From CAZPQN01 sp964588795 (GTDB lineage: Bacteria; Fidelibacterota; UBA2242): DNA of 47,281 bases. The notes under the pieces are model-generated. The model saw only the letters and a list, made by a program, of their open reading frames with translations. It made no database searches and was not told the origin of the DNA. Made by a program: the position numbers and the translations under genes. Position 1 is the first letter of the stretch, and each line of letters begins with the position of its first letter. This document shows, one piece after another, positions 9,115-17,799 of this stretch. The stretch covers positions 1-47,281 of the forward strand of contig CAZPQN010000018.1 in NCBI GenBank assembly GCA_964588795.1, given 5' to 3'.

Positions 9115-11241
9115 TCATCGGATTACGACGAATTTCTGAAAGGTTGATTCGCCCTTTTTAAACCGGAGGGCCCCACTCACCGGGTCAGGACAATTATCCG
9201 TCACCTCAAAATAGGCGATATAGACTCCGCTGACAATCACCTGCCGCGAACTGGTCACCAGGTTCCAGCTTTCATCTCCGCTGTTATTGGTATGCTCAAT
9301 AGTGTTGACTAATTCGCCGGACTCGGTAAAGATTTTTATCAGACAGCGCGGTGGAATGTTGAAGAACATGATGCGGTCCGGGGCGCTTTCCCCAAACTGG
9401 TAATTGGTCGCCCGAATATTATAGGGATTGGGGACGATGCGGATCTGCGAGAGGTCGGCGCCTGCCGGACGCCTTAAGTAAGCCGGTTCGATGGTGCGGG
9501 TCCAGAACAGGTTGCTCTCCAGGCGCCTTCCGGGTTCGAGCGTGTTGACCATTCCGTCATCGAAGGTAGTGATATAGTAATAGTAATCGAAACCCCGCAG
9601 TGCGGATTTGTCATCGTATGTATTGACAATGGGATTGGAAGTGCCCTGCCCGCATTGAAAAATCAGGTCAAAGGTCGTATCGGGTTTATGCATTGCCCGG
9701 TAAACCCGATATCCGCCGAAGTGCGCATACTGCTCAGGAGAATCCGACCAGGTCAGACTGATACGATCCCCGCCGGAGCTCACCACAAAATCTTCCGGTG
9801 GCGGCGGCGGAGTGTCGTAATTGAATCCATTTTCCCAGTTACTCTTGGCCCGCAGGAAAGTCTTTTTAATGGAATCTTTCCCGGTAAATACCCAGGCGTC
9901 CTTGAACTCATCCCGGTCAGTCACCTGACTCCCGTCGGGTTTGATGTAGGGTGTCAGTTGTTTGTACCACTGATAACCAACCCGACTGCATTCAGCCCGG
10001 CTCAACCCGTTTACGCCTTCCGCAAAGACGATATGAATACTATCGCCCGTCGCCATCTGATAAGGCCCGAAGGCAATGGACTGCGAAAATCCGCTCGAAC
10101 TCTGTTCCGTGTCCGGCGGATTCCACAAATCGGCAAACTGCGTACCGACCCGCTGGGCATGCGTTTCGGGTGGAATGCCAAATGCCATCACCCCGTATTC
10201 CGTCGCCATACGGCTGGGATTGAACTGATCATTGGGACGGGTATAGGATGCACCCGAGTTGATGTATAGCGCACTCGCCGGCTGATTTTTATCGTCAACC
10301 TTTTCCGTGACGGATTTATCGGCGTACAGAACGACCACACCCGGAAATTGGGCGGCACCCAGGAATCCATCCGCCAACAGTTTGGTACTGCCGGTATTCG
10401 GACCGCCAATATTATCGGGAATGCCATATTTGGAATGGCGCCCGTGCCACGTATAAAAGGCGCGCAGGGTATCCCCGTAAAATGGATGCAGGACTTCGTT
10501 GACGGCATTGTGCCCCCACGAAGCCGACTGCGGAGCATACCCGTAACCGTAAACGCTGGCATAGCGGGTTGGCGCATATCGGAATTGAAACATGACATAG
10601 ACATCTTTCAAATCCTGCTGATGGACAGCGCCGGCTTTGTTGTAAACTCCGGTATTGGTAAAGATGTAGTCATGGATGAAGTAATTGTCATGGTACTGCT
10701 GACTGAAAGCATAGACGGTGCGCTTTTCCGTAACCCCGATCGAGGTGTTAACTACCGTGACCAAGGCCCGGTCAGCTGGCAGAGTCGGATCAATTTCATT
10801 GACATCATCCATGAAAACCGTATGCGAGCCCAAGTTATCATCCACCACGACAACCGGATGGGGGAATTTGCCGTACAGCAGAAATTGCTGGGGGAAAATT
10901 TCATTATCCTCGTCCATGATACGGGGCCCGCAATGAATAACCTTATATTCAAAGTTCTGTCCCAGGATCGGATCATAAAAATCACGCGCCCCGATCCACA
11001 GACCCTTGGCGGCTTTGATATCCTGGTATTCGAACAATGCCGGCCAAGTCAGACCGTCTTCCTGATCCGCGACCAAATGTCGCCGTCCGACTTCCATCTC
11101 ACAGCCACCGCTCGAAAACCAATCGTGCAACATGCCGATCGCTAACCATTTTGATTCATCTCCAGAGCAAGGTCTGGGGACCATTCCAATGGTCACACCG
11201 ATCAATAAACAAGTGAGAAATTGGCTACAGCGGCACTGCAC
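9115..11241 (-). CDS. Exported FN3/FlgD-Ig protein, partner A
   Basis: 708 residues, a paralogue of the adjacent 718-residue protein along its whole length, with the same order: signal peptide (hydrophobic FLTCLLIGVTIGMV), unknown N-terminal domain (WIGARDFYDP, GSHTVFMDDVNEIDPTL, FSQQYHDNYFIHDY), proline linker (YDTPPPPPEDF), FN3 (GGDRISLTWS) and FlgD-Ig-like tail (RIVPNPYNIRA ... KFVVIR). The start is a GTG at 11241, 16 bp after the stop of TonB receptor 1, with no convincing ribosome site; an in-frame stop lies upstream of the GTG, so translational coupling to the receptor is likely. Inference: surface or secreted partner of receptor 1. Confidence 0.88.
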   Translation of the reverse strand: MQCRCSQFLTCLLIGVTIGMVPRPCSGDESKWLAIGMLHDWFSSGGCEMEVGRRHLVADQEDGLTWPALFEYQDIKAAKGLWIGARDFYDPILGQNFEYKVIHCGPRIMDEDNEIFPQQFLLYGKFPHPVVVVDDNLGSHTVFMDDVNEIDPTLPADRALVTVVNTSIGVTEKRTVYAFSQQYHDNYFIHDYIFTNTGVYNKAGAVHQQDLKDVYVMFQFRYAPTRYASVYGYGYAPQSASWGHNAVNEVLHPFYGDTLRAFYTWHGRHSKYGIPDNIGGPNTGSTKLLADGFLGAAQFPGVVVLYADKSVTEKVDDKNQPASALYINSGASYTRPNDQFNPSRMATEYGVMAFGIPPETHAQRVGTQFADLWNPPDTEQSSSGFSQSIAFGPYQMATGDSIHIVFAEGVNGLSRAECSRVGYQWYKQLTPYIKPDGSQVTDRDEFKDAWVFTGKDSIKKTFLRAKSNWENGFNYDTPPPPPEDFVVSSGGDRISLTWSDSPEQYAHFGGYRVYRAMHKPDTTFDLIFQCGQGTSNPIVNTYDDKSALRGFDYYYYITTFDDGMVNTLEPGRRLESNLFWTRTIEPAYLRRPAGADLSQIRIVPNPYNIRATNYQFGESAPDRIMFFNIPPRCLIKIFTESGELVNTIEHTNNSGDESWNLVTSSRQVIVSGVYIAYFEVTDNCPDPVSGALRFKKGESTFQKFVVIR

Positions 11242-11257
11242 AGGTTGGATCAGCCTA

Positions 11258-14200
11258 TTATTTTCCCAAGTCGAACGAGAAAGTCATGCCAAAGAAAATG
11301 TCCCGCGGATCCAGGAAGGTCAGGAAACTCTGGTTCGGCATGTCGATATAAGCCTTGTCCTCGAGTACCTTATCCATGGTCTTCTTCGCGACCTCTCCCC
11401 AGGTTCCGTTGGCGTACTGCATGTATTTTTCCGTCGTCGCATCCCAGTAAATGACGTTCGGGTTGGGATTGGCTTGAGTGAGATAATTCGCGGTGTATTC
11501 CATCGGCTGGAATTTTACCCCGGCTCTCCGATAATCACCGGGTTTGTCGTCGCCGGGAATCATCTGCTTGTCAACGCCAATCCTCTGGGTCTTGCTCTTC
11601 GGCAGATGCAAGGAGTACATGTAATAATTGAAATCATGCACATCCCAGTAAGCTGATCCCGAATAATACTTGAAATTGTCCAAATTGATTATATCCACGA
11701 AAACCTTGACGTGGACTTTGTCGAAATCGAAGACTTTGGAGATTTTCAGGTCAATATTATGATAAACCGGATACTGGAAATTGTACAGAATCCCGGAGTA
11801 ATTCTTGGGATTCCAGGTCATATAGTAACCCTGCCGGATCAGGCCACTGAGATTGCAATGCCAGCCACCTAATACATTCTGACCGAAGATGCGCGGACCA
11901 AAGTCCACCGGTGTATGAAAATCCAATCCCGCTTTCAGGCGCGGATTGGGCTTAGGTTTGGTCTGATAGGGATTTTGTTTGACATATTCCCGCTGTTCCG
12001 CCGGATCCTGGTAGTAATTCTTGATGCCAAAATAACCGGAGGTGCCCACCCGGTATTCAAAGTTCATGTTGCCGGTCAGCCAGCGCCCGTACATCTTGGT
12101 GAATTCCAATTCAAAACCCCGCACATCCGAGTAGGAATTGGCAGTCAGCTTGTAGTAGTTGACTTTACCGTCGATGTTGATGTAGCGGGTCCAGTCCTCG
12201 ACATTATCAATGTCTTTATAGTAAGCGGCAATATGCAGTAAGTAATCCCGGAAAAATGCCTGATCGTAACCTAACTCGTAGGCGATAGTCCGGGATAAGG
12301 GCAGATTCGGATCGCCGATGTAATTGAGCTGGTTCGTTGGAGCGCGTTGAATTCGGTATAGGTTCTGCGCTGTCGGCAGTTCGAGGTTATGGTTGTAATT
12401 GAAATAGAGCTTGGAATTAACCGTAATCGGATGGGAAACGTTCAAGCGCGGGCTGAGGTAAAATTTCGGTTTGACTTTCTTGCTTTTCAAGTCATCTTCG
12501 CTGGCTTCCGTCCATTTATCCGAATACAGATCCTTGTTCCAGACATCAACGTTGTACCAGTTGCCGTTCGAAAGCAGGAGTTCCCCCACCAATCCGAGCG
12601 AGGTGATAAAGCCTTCATATTCCAACTTGTCCTGAGCATAACCAACGATGCGCATCGGATTGCGCTGAAAAGAAGTATGCGTGTTGCCTTCCGGGAGGAA
12701 GAGGTTCATCAAACCAAAACGCATATCATATTGGTCGAGGTTGAATTCGAGGCCAGCCTTGACCTGGTTACGGAAATCGATCTGGCTGGAATAATCAAAC
12801 CGGGCACTCCAGGTGGTAAATTTCGTACTATCGCGCGAGGTGCTGACCGCGCCACCCATGCCGAACTGATCGCCGATGGCAAACAGCGGCGCTGACCAGT
12901 AGCCCTCCGGTGCTTCATCTACGTAATACCCGGGAAAGATTTGATAGGTTTTCGCAGTATCACGCCAGGCGGGAATATTGGTATGGTATTTTTTGTAGGT
13001 CCGCTTGATCTGGGCTTCCCAGAATGTACCGGGATTGACGATTTTCACGAGCTTGGCAGAAAGCGTGCTGTAATATTGCGCAGTGGGACACCAGTAAATA
13101 TTGGAATAGATCCGCCACGGCACAGTAAAACCAGCCTGATTGATTTCACTGGCAATATCCCAGACGGGTTCCATCAGATTGGTCGTGCCACTCCGTGACT
13201 GCGTCGTCGCCCGCAATTCGCCGTACATTGCCAAAACCGACAGCTTCATGGAGGCCGACAGGTCAGAGGTCACTTTCAACATCGTGTTCTGGTCGTGTTT
13301 GCCATCGGTTGCCAGTCCCATCAGGTAGGCATCATAGACGTTCCGATGGGATAGGAAAAAGCGCAGGTTGCCCAACTTTTCGCTGACAACCGGCACAGGG
13401 CCGCCGAAACCGAAATCGATGTTGTAATCCGGCTTCTGGATATAGCCTTTTTTGCGGTGCTGCCATTTGAACAGTCGCTGAGCGGCATAGGGTGTTAAGT
13501 CGTTGGTCGTATCCTTGTCACCGAGTGTCGAGCGGGAAACCTCGTTCCAACCCGAGAAACTGGGGTATTGGCGGGCGGTATAGCTGTCCCAGGCGCCATT
13601 GCCCGTACCCGTCCAGCAAACCTCATCATCCAGATAAGGTCTAAGCCAGTAAGAATTCGGATCGAAGGCTGAAATTCCAAAATGCTTCTGGGCCGGAGGA
13701 CTGAGCTTTAGGGTAAAAGAACCTCCATAGTATTTGGCGTTTCCCTCTTTAGTCACGACATTGACGACACCTGAGCGGACATTGCTGTATTCCGCACTGA
13801 AACCACCGGTCTGCACCGAAATTTCCTGCATGGCACTCAAGGGCAGACTGGTCATCGGGGCGTTATTACGCTGGTCGCGCAGCACAATGCCATCCACCAT
13901 GAACATGGTTTCGCTGGAACCACCGCCCCGAATTTCCAAAGCGCTGGTAATCCCGGCCCGCAGACCCAGCGCCTCGCTAATACTGGCAACCGGCAGGGCG
14001 GCGATTTCTTCAGAGGTAATGCTTTGATGGCTACCCGCGACGTCCTTGCGGATGACCTTTTTCTCGGCGACGACCTCCACTACTTCACCCTGCAACACTT
14101 CGGTCCGCAAAGTAAAATTTGTACTTGTCGTCAGGTCAATCTCCACCCGGATATCCCGCACCGTCACCGGCGCATATCCGATCATGCTGGCTTTGAGATT

Positions 14201-14422
14201 GTAAGTCGCAGGCGGAATATTCAAAATTACAAACCGGCCATCCACATCTGTCGCGGCACCCATCGTGGTGCCCTCAATAACGACATTCACACCGGCTAAA
14301 GGGGCACCGGTTTCAGAATCCGTAACTCGCCCGGAAATTTTTCCGGTCGTTCCGGCTATCAGTCCAAGGACCAATAACCCAATCGTAAAAGCTATCAGGA
14401 ATAATTTCTTCCTCATAAGCAT
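11258..14422 (-). CDS. TonB-dependent outer-membrane receptor 1
   Basis: 1054 residues. Signal peptide (KLFLIAFTIGLLVLGLIAG), carboxypeptidase-regulatory-like domain (about 25-105: GKISGRVTDSETGAPLAGVN), plug (about 115-235: EIRGGGSSETMFMVDGIVL, GGFSAEYSNVRSGVVNVVT) and a large barrel. The end, FGMTFSFDLGK, is slightly unusual because the last aromatic residue is followed by DLGK. It heads the long minus-strand operon. GGGAG lies upstream of two in-frame ATGs (14422 and 14416); the second has the better spacing. It matches the receptor at 2116-5163 in architecture and many motifs (for example LGISHP/LNVSHPIT, KLYFNY), but the loops differ, which suggests different ligands. Confidence 0.92.
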   Translation of the reverse strand: MLMRKKLFLIAFTIGLLVLGLIAGTTGKISGRVTDSETGAPLAGVNVVIEGTTMGAATDVDGRFVILNIPPATYNLKASMIGYAPVTVRDIRVEIDLTTSTNFTLRTEVLQGEVVEVVAEKKVIRKDVAGSHQSITSEEIAALPVASISEALGLRAGITSALEIRGGGSSETMFMVDGIVLRDQRNNAPMTSLPLSAMQEISVQTGGFSAEYSNVRSGVVNVVTKEGNAKYYGGSFTLKLSPPAQKHFGISAFDPNSYWLRPYLDDEVCWTGTGNGAWDSYTARQYPSFSGWNEVSRSTLGDKDTTNDLTPYAAQRLFKWQHRKKGYIQKPDYNIDFGFGGPVPVVSEKLGNLRFFLSHRNVYDAYLMGLATDGKHDQNTMLKVTSDLSASMKLSVLAMYGELRATTQSRSGTTNLMEPVWDIASEINQAGFTVPWRIYSNIYWCPTAQYYSTLSAKLVKIVNPGTFWEAQIKRTYKKYHTNIPAWRDTAKTYQIFPGYYVDEAPEGYWSAPLFAIGDQFGMGGAVSTSRDSTKFTTWSARFDYSSQIDFRNQVKAGLEFNLDQYDMRFGLMNLFLPEGNTHTSFQRNPMRIVGYAQDKLEYEGFITSLGLVGELLLSNGNWYNVDVWNKDLYSDKWTEASEDDLKSKKVKPKFYLSPRLNVSHPITVNSKLYFNYNHNLELPTAQNLYRIQRAPTNQLNYIGDPNLPLSRTIAYELGYDQAFFRDYLLHIAAYYKDIDNVEDWTRYINIDGKVNYYKLTANSYSDVRGFELEFTKMYGRWLTGNMNFEYRVGTSGYFGIKNYYQDPAEQREYVKQNPYQTKPKPNPRLKAGLDFHTPVDFGPRIFGQNVLGGWHCNLSGLIRQGYYMTWNPKNYSGILYNFQYPVYHNIDLKISKVFDFDKVHVKVFVDIINLDNFKYYSGSAYWDVHDFNYYMYSLHLPKSKTQRIGVDKQMIPGDDKPGDYRRAGVKFQPMEYTANYLTQANPNPNVIYWDATTEKYMQYANGTWGEVAKKTMDKVLEDKAYIDMPNQSFLTFLDPRDIFFGMTFSFDLGK

Positions 14423-14870
14423 CTACTCCCTTGTTAAATTATTTTTAAAGTTATTGTCAATCAAAAGCGCCACTCGTCGGTGGGTCAAATAAAAATAGCT
14501 ATGTGGCAGTTTTATCGAAGTGGTTTTTTTGGTACGCGACCAGTGCAGGTCAGGATTAATCATTTAACCAATCAATAGGGATTGAACTTTTTCCTTGGTT
14601 AGGCCTTGCTTTTACGCTCAGCGTATTTCTGCTCGTCACTTCTACCCTAAGTGTCTCAATCATTTTCCTCAACGCACATTTGATAGATTTCAATATGCGT
14701 CAAGAATTTATTGCGGCACAGGTTACAAGTCAAGATTTATCTATGATTTTTCTGCTTTTTGTGATTTTCTGGATAGCCTGTTCTCGGCAGGGCGAGGCTG
14801 AGCGTTAGAAAAAAATGCCAAGATTCATGAATATTCATTATATTTTTTACACTATTTGGTAATACAGAAT
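14423..14870. other. Divergent intergenic region between receptor operon and ACT/kinase unit
   Basis: 448 bases with no convincing gene. It must hold the promoters of the minus-strand receptor operon and the plus-strand ACT/kinase/regulator unit. Seen: a perfect 10-bp palindrome ATTCATGAAT at 14823-14832 followed by ATTCAT, a TATATT at 14839-14844 that could be a -10 for the plus-strand unit although no good -35 sits upstream, and a TTGACA on the minus strand at 14460-14455 without a well-spaced -10. The palindrome is a candidate regulator site. The stretch is AT-rich near both ends; the middle (about 14590-14810) has no recognisable content. Confidence 0.5.
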
Positions 14871-15350
14871 ATGCAGGATAAAATCACGATCGGCGGAATA
14901 ATTGAATCAAGAAATTTGATTATGATCTCCATCCTCTCCGCTCCCAATCAACCCGGCATCGCCGGTAAAATCCTGACCTATTTAGGCAATCAAACCATTA
15001 ATGTCGAATTCATCACCGAAAGCGGAAACGCCAGCGGCGGAGCAGATATCAGTTTCTGTATTCACTCCGATTTCCGAGCCCAAATCCTAAACCATCTCGA
15101 TGAACTTAAGAACCTGGTGCAGGCACAAATCAGCAAGTGGATCGACAATGTCGCCATTCTCACAATCTACGGACCACATTTTCGGGAAAAACCCGCTGTT
15201 GCCGGTCGGATGTGCGCCGCCCTGGGGAGTTTTGGCATTAATATACTCGGCATTTCTACGAGTATATCATCGGTCTCCTGCGTCATCGATAATGCCAAAA
15301 TCGAGTTGGCCAAAACCGCTCTTATGCAGTTCTTTCAACTGCCGGAATAA
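14871..15350 (+). CDS. Tandem ACT-domain protein
   Basis: About 159 residues from the ATG at 14871; a TTG at 14856 in the same frame is a less likely start. The N-terminal half begins GGIIESRNLIMISIL then APNQPGIAGKILTYLGNQ and INVEFI, the ACT pattern seen in the C-terminal regulatory part of aspartate kinases. The second half (KPAVAGRMCAALGSFGINILGIST) repeats it. Such free-standing ACT pairs bind amino acids or similar small ligands and pass the state to a partner. The stop lies 3 bp before the histidine kinase start, so it is translationally linked to a two-component system. Inference: the ligand sensor feeding that kinase. It is not an aspartate kinase fragment, since no kinase domain lies upstream. 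Confidence 0.8.
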   Translation: MQDKITIGGIIESRNLIMISILSAPNQPGIAGKILTYLGNQTINVEFITESGNASGGADISFCIHSDFRAQILNHLDELKNLVQAQISKWIDNVAILTIYGPHFREKPAVAGRMCAALGSFGINILGISTSISSVSCVIDNAKIELAKTALMQFFQLPE

Positions 15351-15353
15351 ACT

Positions 15354-16535
15354 ATGCTGTCCTCACTCAGCAATGATGCGCATAAAAATCGGGAACAATT
15401 GCTGTGGGAACTCCAGCAATTGCGTCAGCGATTGGCCGCCTTAGAAGCCGCCGATGTCGAACGACGCCGGATTGCCAAATCGCTCGATAAATATGAGAAA
15501 AATTTCCGCGAACTGGTCAACCTCCTGCCGCAGACCGTCTACGAAATGGATATCAGCGGCAAATTCCGTTTTACGAATCAGCACGGCTTTGCTTCCTTCG
15601 GTTACAATCAGCAGGACATTCATAATGGTATCAATTTCACCCAGCTGTTCGTCCCGGAAGACCGGGAACGACTGCAGCACAACATCACCAAAATTCTGAA
15701 AGGTAAAACCGTCACCGGCAATGAATATACCGCCCTGCGCAAAGACGGCACAACTTTCCAGGTTTTAATCTATTCCAGTGCGATAACAGTCGACAATCAA
15801 CCCAGCGGTCTGCGCGGAGTTGTGATCGATATTACCGACCGCAAGCAGGTGGAGGACGCTTTGAAGGATTCCCGCGACCAGTTCCGTAATCTTTCCGCCC
15901 ACTTGCAGTCCGTGCGGGAAGAGGAACGCAGTTACATCGCCCGGGAAATTCATGACGAACTCGGACAGTCCCTGACCGCCCTGAAAATGGACCTGATCTG
16001 GCTCAGTAAAAAATTAACAGACGATCAGAAGGATCTACGGCAAAAAATCCAGACGATGTTTGACCTGATTGATCTGACCATTACTACCGTACGGCGTATC
16101 TCAACTGATCTGCGACCCGGATTACTCGATGACTTGGGACTAACTGCCGCCCTCGAATGGTACGGTGAAGATTTCGAAAAACGCACCGGCATCAAATGCA
16201 ATCTCGACATCAATCCCGCTGAAATAGAGATCGCTCAGGATCAATCCATTGCCATTTTCCGAATCTTCCAGGAGACTTTGACCAACGTTGCCAGGCATGC
16301 CCGCGCCACGCGTGTGGACACCAACCTCCGCATAGAAAATCATACTCTCCGGATGCTGATTCAGGACAATGGCATCGGTATCCGCGACGAGCAGGTCAAC
16401 GACCCAAAAAACTTAGGTCTCGTCGGCCTGAGAGAACGCGTTTTCCCCTGGAGCGGAAAAATCGAAATCACCGGGATCAAAAACAAAGGCACCACCGTGC
16501 GCATAGAAATTCCCCTCGACGGAAAATTCGAATGA
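15354..16535 (+). CDS. PAS-domain sensor histidine kinase, NarL/DegS type
   Basis: 393 residues with no signal peptide or membrane segment, so cytosolic. An N-terminal coiled coil (about 10-50) precedes a PAS domain (about 50-165, ending VVIDITDRKQ), then a HisKA_3 dimerisation helix with phospho-acceptor His200 in YIAREIHDELGQ and a HATPase_c domain (NVARHARA N-box, DNGIGI G1 box, LGLVGLRERV, GTTVRIEIP). This subclass pairs with LuxR-type regulators, and such a regulator overlaps its end by 4 bp. The PAS ligand is unknown. The ACT-domain protein ends 3 bp upstream, so the kinase may take input from it by direct contact. Confidence 0.92.
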   Translation: MLSSLSNDAHKNREQLLWELQQLRQRLAALEAADVERRRIAKSLDKYEKNFRELVNLLPQTVYEMDISGKFRFTNQHGFASFGYNQQDIHNGINFTQLFVPEDRERLQHNITKILKGKTVTGNEYTALRKDGTTFQVLIYSSAITVDNQPSGLRGVVIDITDRKQVEDALKDSRDQFRNLSAHLQSVREEERSYIAREIHDELGQSLTALKMDLIWLSKKLTDDQKDLRQKIQTMFDLIDLTITTVRRISTDLRPGLLDDLGLTAALEWYGEDFEKRTGIKCNLDINPAEIEIAQDQSIAIFRIFQETLTNVARHARATRVDTNLRIENHTLRMLIQDNGIGIRDEQVNDPKNLGLVGLRERVFPWSGKIEITGIKNKGTTVRIEIPLDGKFE

Positions 16536-17164
16536 TCAAAATCCTGATTGTAGATGATCACGCTCTGATTCGGGAAGGACTCAAGCGTATTTTCGGCGAA
16601 ACCAGCGACCTGTGCGTCGCAGGTGAAGCATCCGATTCTCAGACCGCTCTATCTAAAATAAGTGAACAGCATTTCGATATAGTCATATTGGATCTTTCAC
16701 TTCCGGGCAGAAGCGGTCTGGACACTCTCAAACAGCTTAAATGCCTCAAACCTGATCTGCCGGTTTTAGTGCTCAGTATCTATCCCGAAAGCCAATACGG
16801 TATCCGCGTCCTCAAAGCTGGCGCCGCAGGTTACCTCACCAAAGATAGCTCACCCGAAACCTTGATTCAATCCATCCGCAAAATAACCAGCGGCGGTAAA
16901 GTCGTTACGGACACCTTGGCTGAAAAGCTGGTCGCCCAGCTTAACCACCCCCCCGAACAACCCCTCCACGAAACCCTCTCCGATCGGGAATATCAGGTGC
17001 TCCTGGCCATCGCCAACGGCAAAACCGCCAAAGCCATCAGCGCCGACCTGAATCTTAGCGTGAAAACCATCAGCACCTACCGCACGCGGCTTTTACAAAA
17101 GATGAAACTGAAAAATAACACCGAAATCATCTGCTACGCCGTCCGCCATGGACTGGTCAAATAA
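16532..17164 (+). CDS. NarL/FixJ-family response regulator
   Basis: 210 residues. The receiver domain (1-120) has the acidic pair D8/D9, phospho-acceptor D54 in DIVILDLSLPG and the conserved Lys in LTKDSS. The LuxR-type helix-turn-helix (about 145-205) contains LSDREYQVLLAIANG, KTISTYRTRLLQKM and ends RHGLVK. It overlaps the kinase through an ATGA junction, so it is the cognate regulator. Its DNA targets are unknown. The long divergent intergenic region just upstream of the unit, facing the TonB receptor operon, is the obvious place to look for a binding site. Confidence 0.94.
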   Translation: MIKILIVDDHALIREGLKRIFGETSDLCVAGEASDSQTALSKISEQHFDIVILDLSLPGRSGLDTLKQLKCLKPDLPVLVLSIYPESQYGIRVLKAGAAGYLTKDSSPETLIQSIRKITSGGKVVTDTLAEKLVAQLNHPPEQPLHETLSDREYQVLLAIANGKTAKAISADLNLSVKTISTYRTRLLQKMKLKNNTEIICYAVRHGLVK

Positions 17165-17179
17165 AATCCAGCGCTAATT

Positions 17180-17232
17180 TCCTTTCCCCCTCATCCTCAA
17201 CCTCAACCTTAACCTCGACCTTGACCTCTACG
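17180..17232. repeat. Degenerate ACCTYR hexamer run
   Basis: Between the response regulator and the YCII-like gene lies a pyrimidine-rich run built from a loose hexamer: CCTCAACCTCAACC then TTAACCTCGACCTTGACC and CTCTACGG. It runs up to the stop codon of the convergent gene at 17228. It looks like a short degenerate tandem tract, not a terminator, since no stem can be drawn. Function unknown. Confidence 0.55.
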
Positions 17233-17620
17233 GCAAAATCCCCTTTTCCACCATCCAGGGATGAATTTCAACTTTCAATCGCCCGGCTCGTACAGCGGGA
17301 TCGGTTGCCGCCAATTGCTCTGCTTCAGCTTGTGATTTGACCTTGAAAATGAAAATCCCTCGAATATTACCATCATCCAGAAATGGTCCCGCCAATACCA
17401 GGTGACCCTCTCTCGCCAGCCGCCTGATATTCGCTAAATGCGCCTCCTGAAGCTGCAGGACTTCCGGGGTAACATCCGGCGTCCATTCCGCACCTCTGAC
17501 AATGATACCCATGTAATAGACCGCCATCCCTTCAGGCACAGCGAGACTGTCCTGAGCCGTAACTGTTTTAGGCATTGATCCTGCTACCAATATCAGCACC
17601 CGGATTATCATTTTTTTCAT
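17228..17620 (-). CDS. Exported YCII-like domain protein
   Basis: 130 residues. The N-terminus is a signal peptide (MIIRVLILVAGS ... ending TVTAQ). The body has the YciI/YCII ferredoxin-like fold pattern: an initial strand YYMGIIVRG, the helix QLQEAHLANIRRLAREGHLVLAGPF with its characteristic H-x-x-x-I/L and LVLAGPF, a strand GIFIFKV, the motif EAEQLAATDPAVRAGRLKVEIHPW. YCII proteins are small and usually cytosolic with poorly known enzymatic roles; an exported form is less common. GGGG lies 8 bases before the ATG. Convergent with the response regulator and divergent from lexA. Confidence 0.82.
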   Translation of the reverse strand: MKKMIIRVLILVAGSMPKTVTAQDSLAVPEGMAVYYMGIIVRGAEWTPDVTPEVLQLQEAHLANIRRLAREGHLVLAGPFLDDGNIRGIFIFKVKSQAEAEQLAATDPAVRAGRLKVEIHPWMVEKGILP

Positions 17621-17769
17621 CTACAAACCCCTGATTTACCGGGGAAAATATATTTATCTGCCGCAAATCAACCAAGCTATCTTACACCCCAGCTCGCTTA
17701 TTTTCCAGTTGTACCAATGGCCATGATCATATTGCTGAGTTAAAAACGCAAAATATTTTGTTTTACCTC

Positions 17770-17798
17770 TTTACTTTTCACCAAAAACTGCTTATATT
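17770..17798 (+). promoter_or_regulatory. Putative sigma-70 promoter of the lexA-imuB-dnaE2 cassette
   Basis: TTTACT (-35) at 17770-17775 and TATATT (-10) at 17793-17798 are separated by exactly 17 bp. The predicted start near 17805 falls inside the tandem operator at 17800-17821, the classic layout for a repressor-blocked promoter. The lexA ATG follows at 17847. Confidence 0.6.
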
Positions 17799-17799
17799 A

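Noticed and set aside
14432..14460. TTGACA at 14460-14455 (minus) as the -35 of the receptor operon
   Set aside because: No acceptable -10 sits 16-18 bp downstream, and a start there would leave almost no leader before the ribosome site.
14595..14801. Possible small gene in the divergent intergenic region
   Set aside because: The 68-codon frame has no ribosome site, no recognisable composition or motif, and would block the regulatory region.
14871..15350. Fragment of an aspartate kinase
   Set aside because: No kinase domain or remnant lies upstream, the N-terminus is complete, and the gene is tightly linked to a two-component system.
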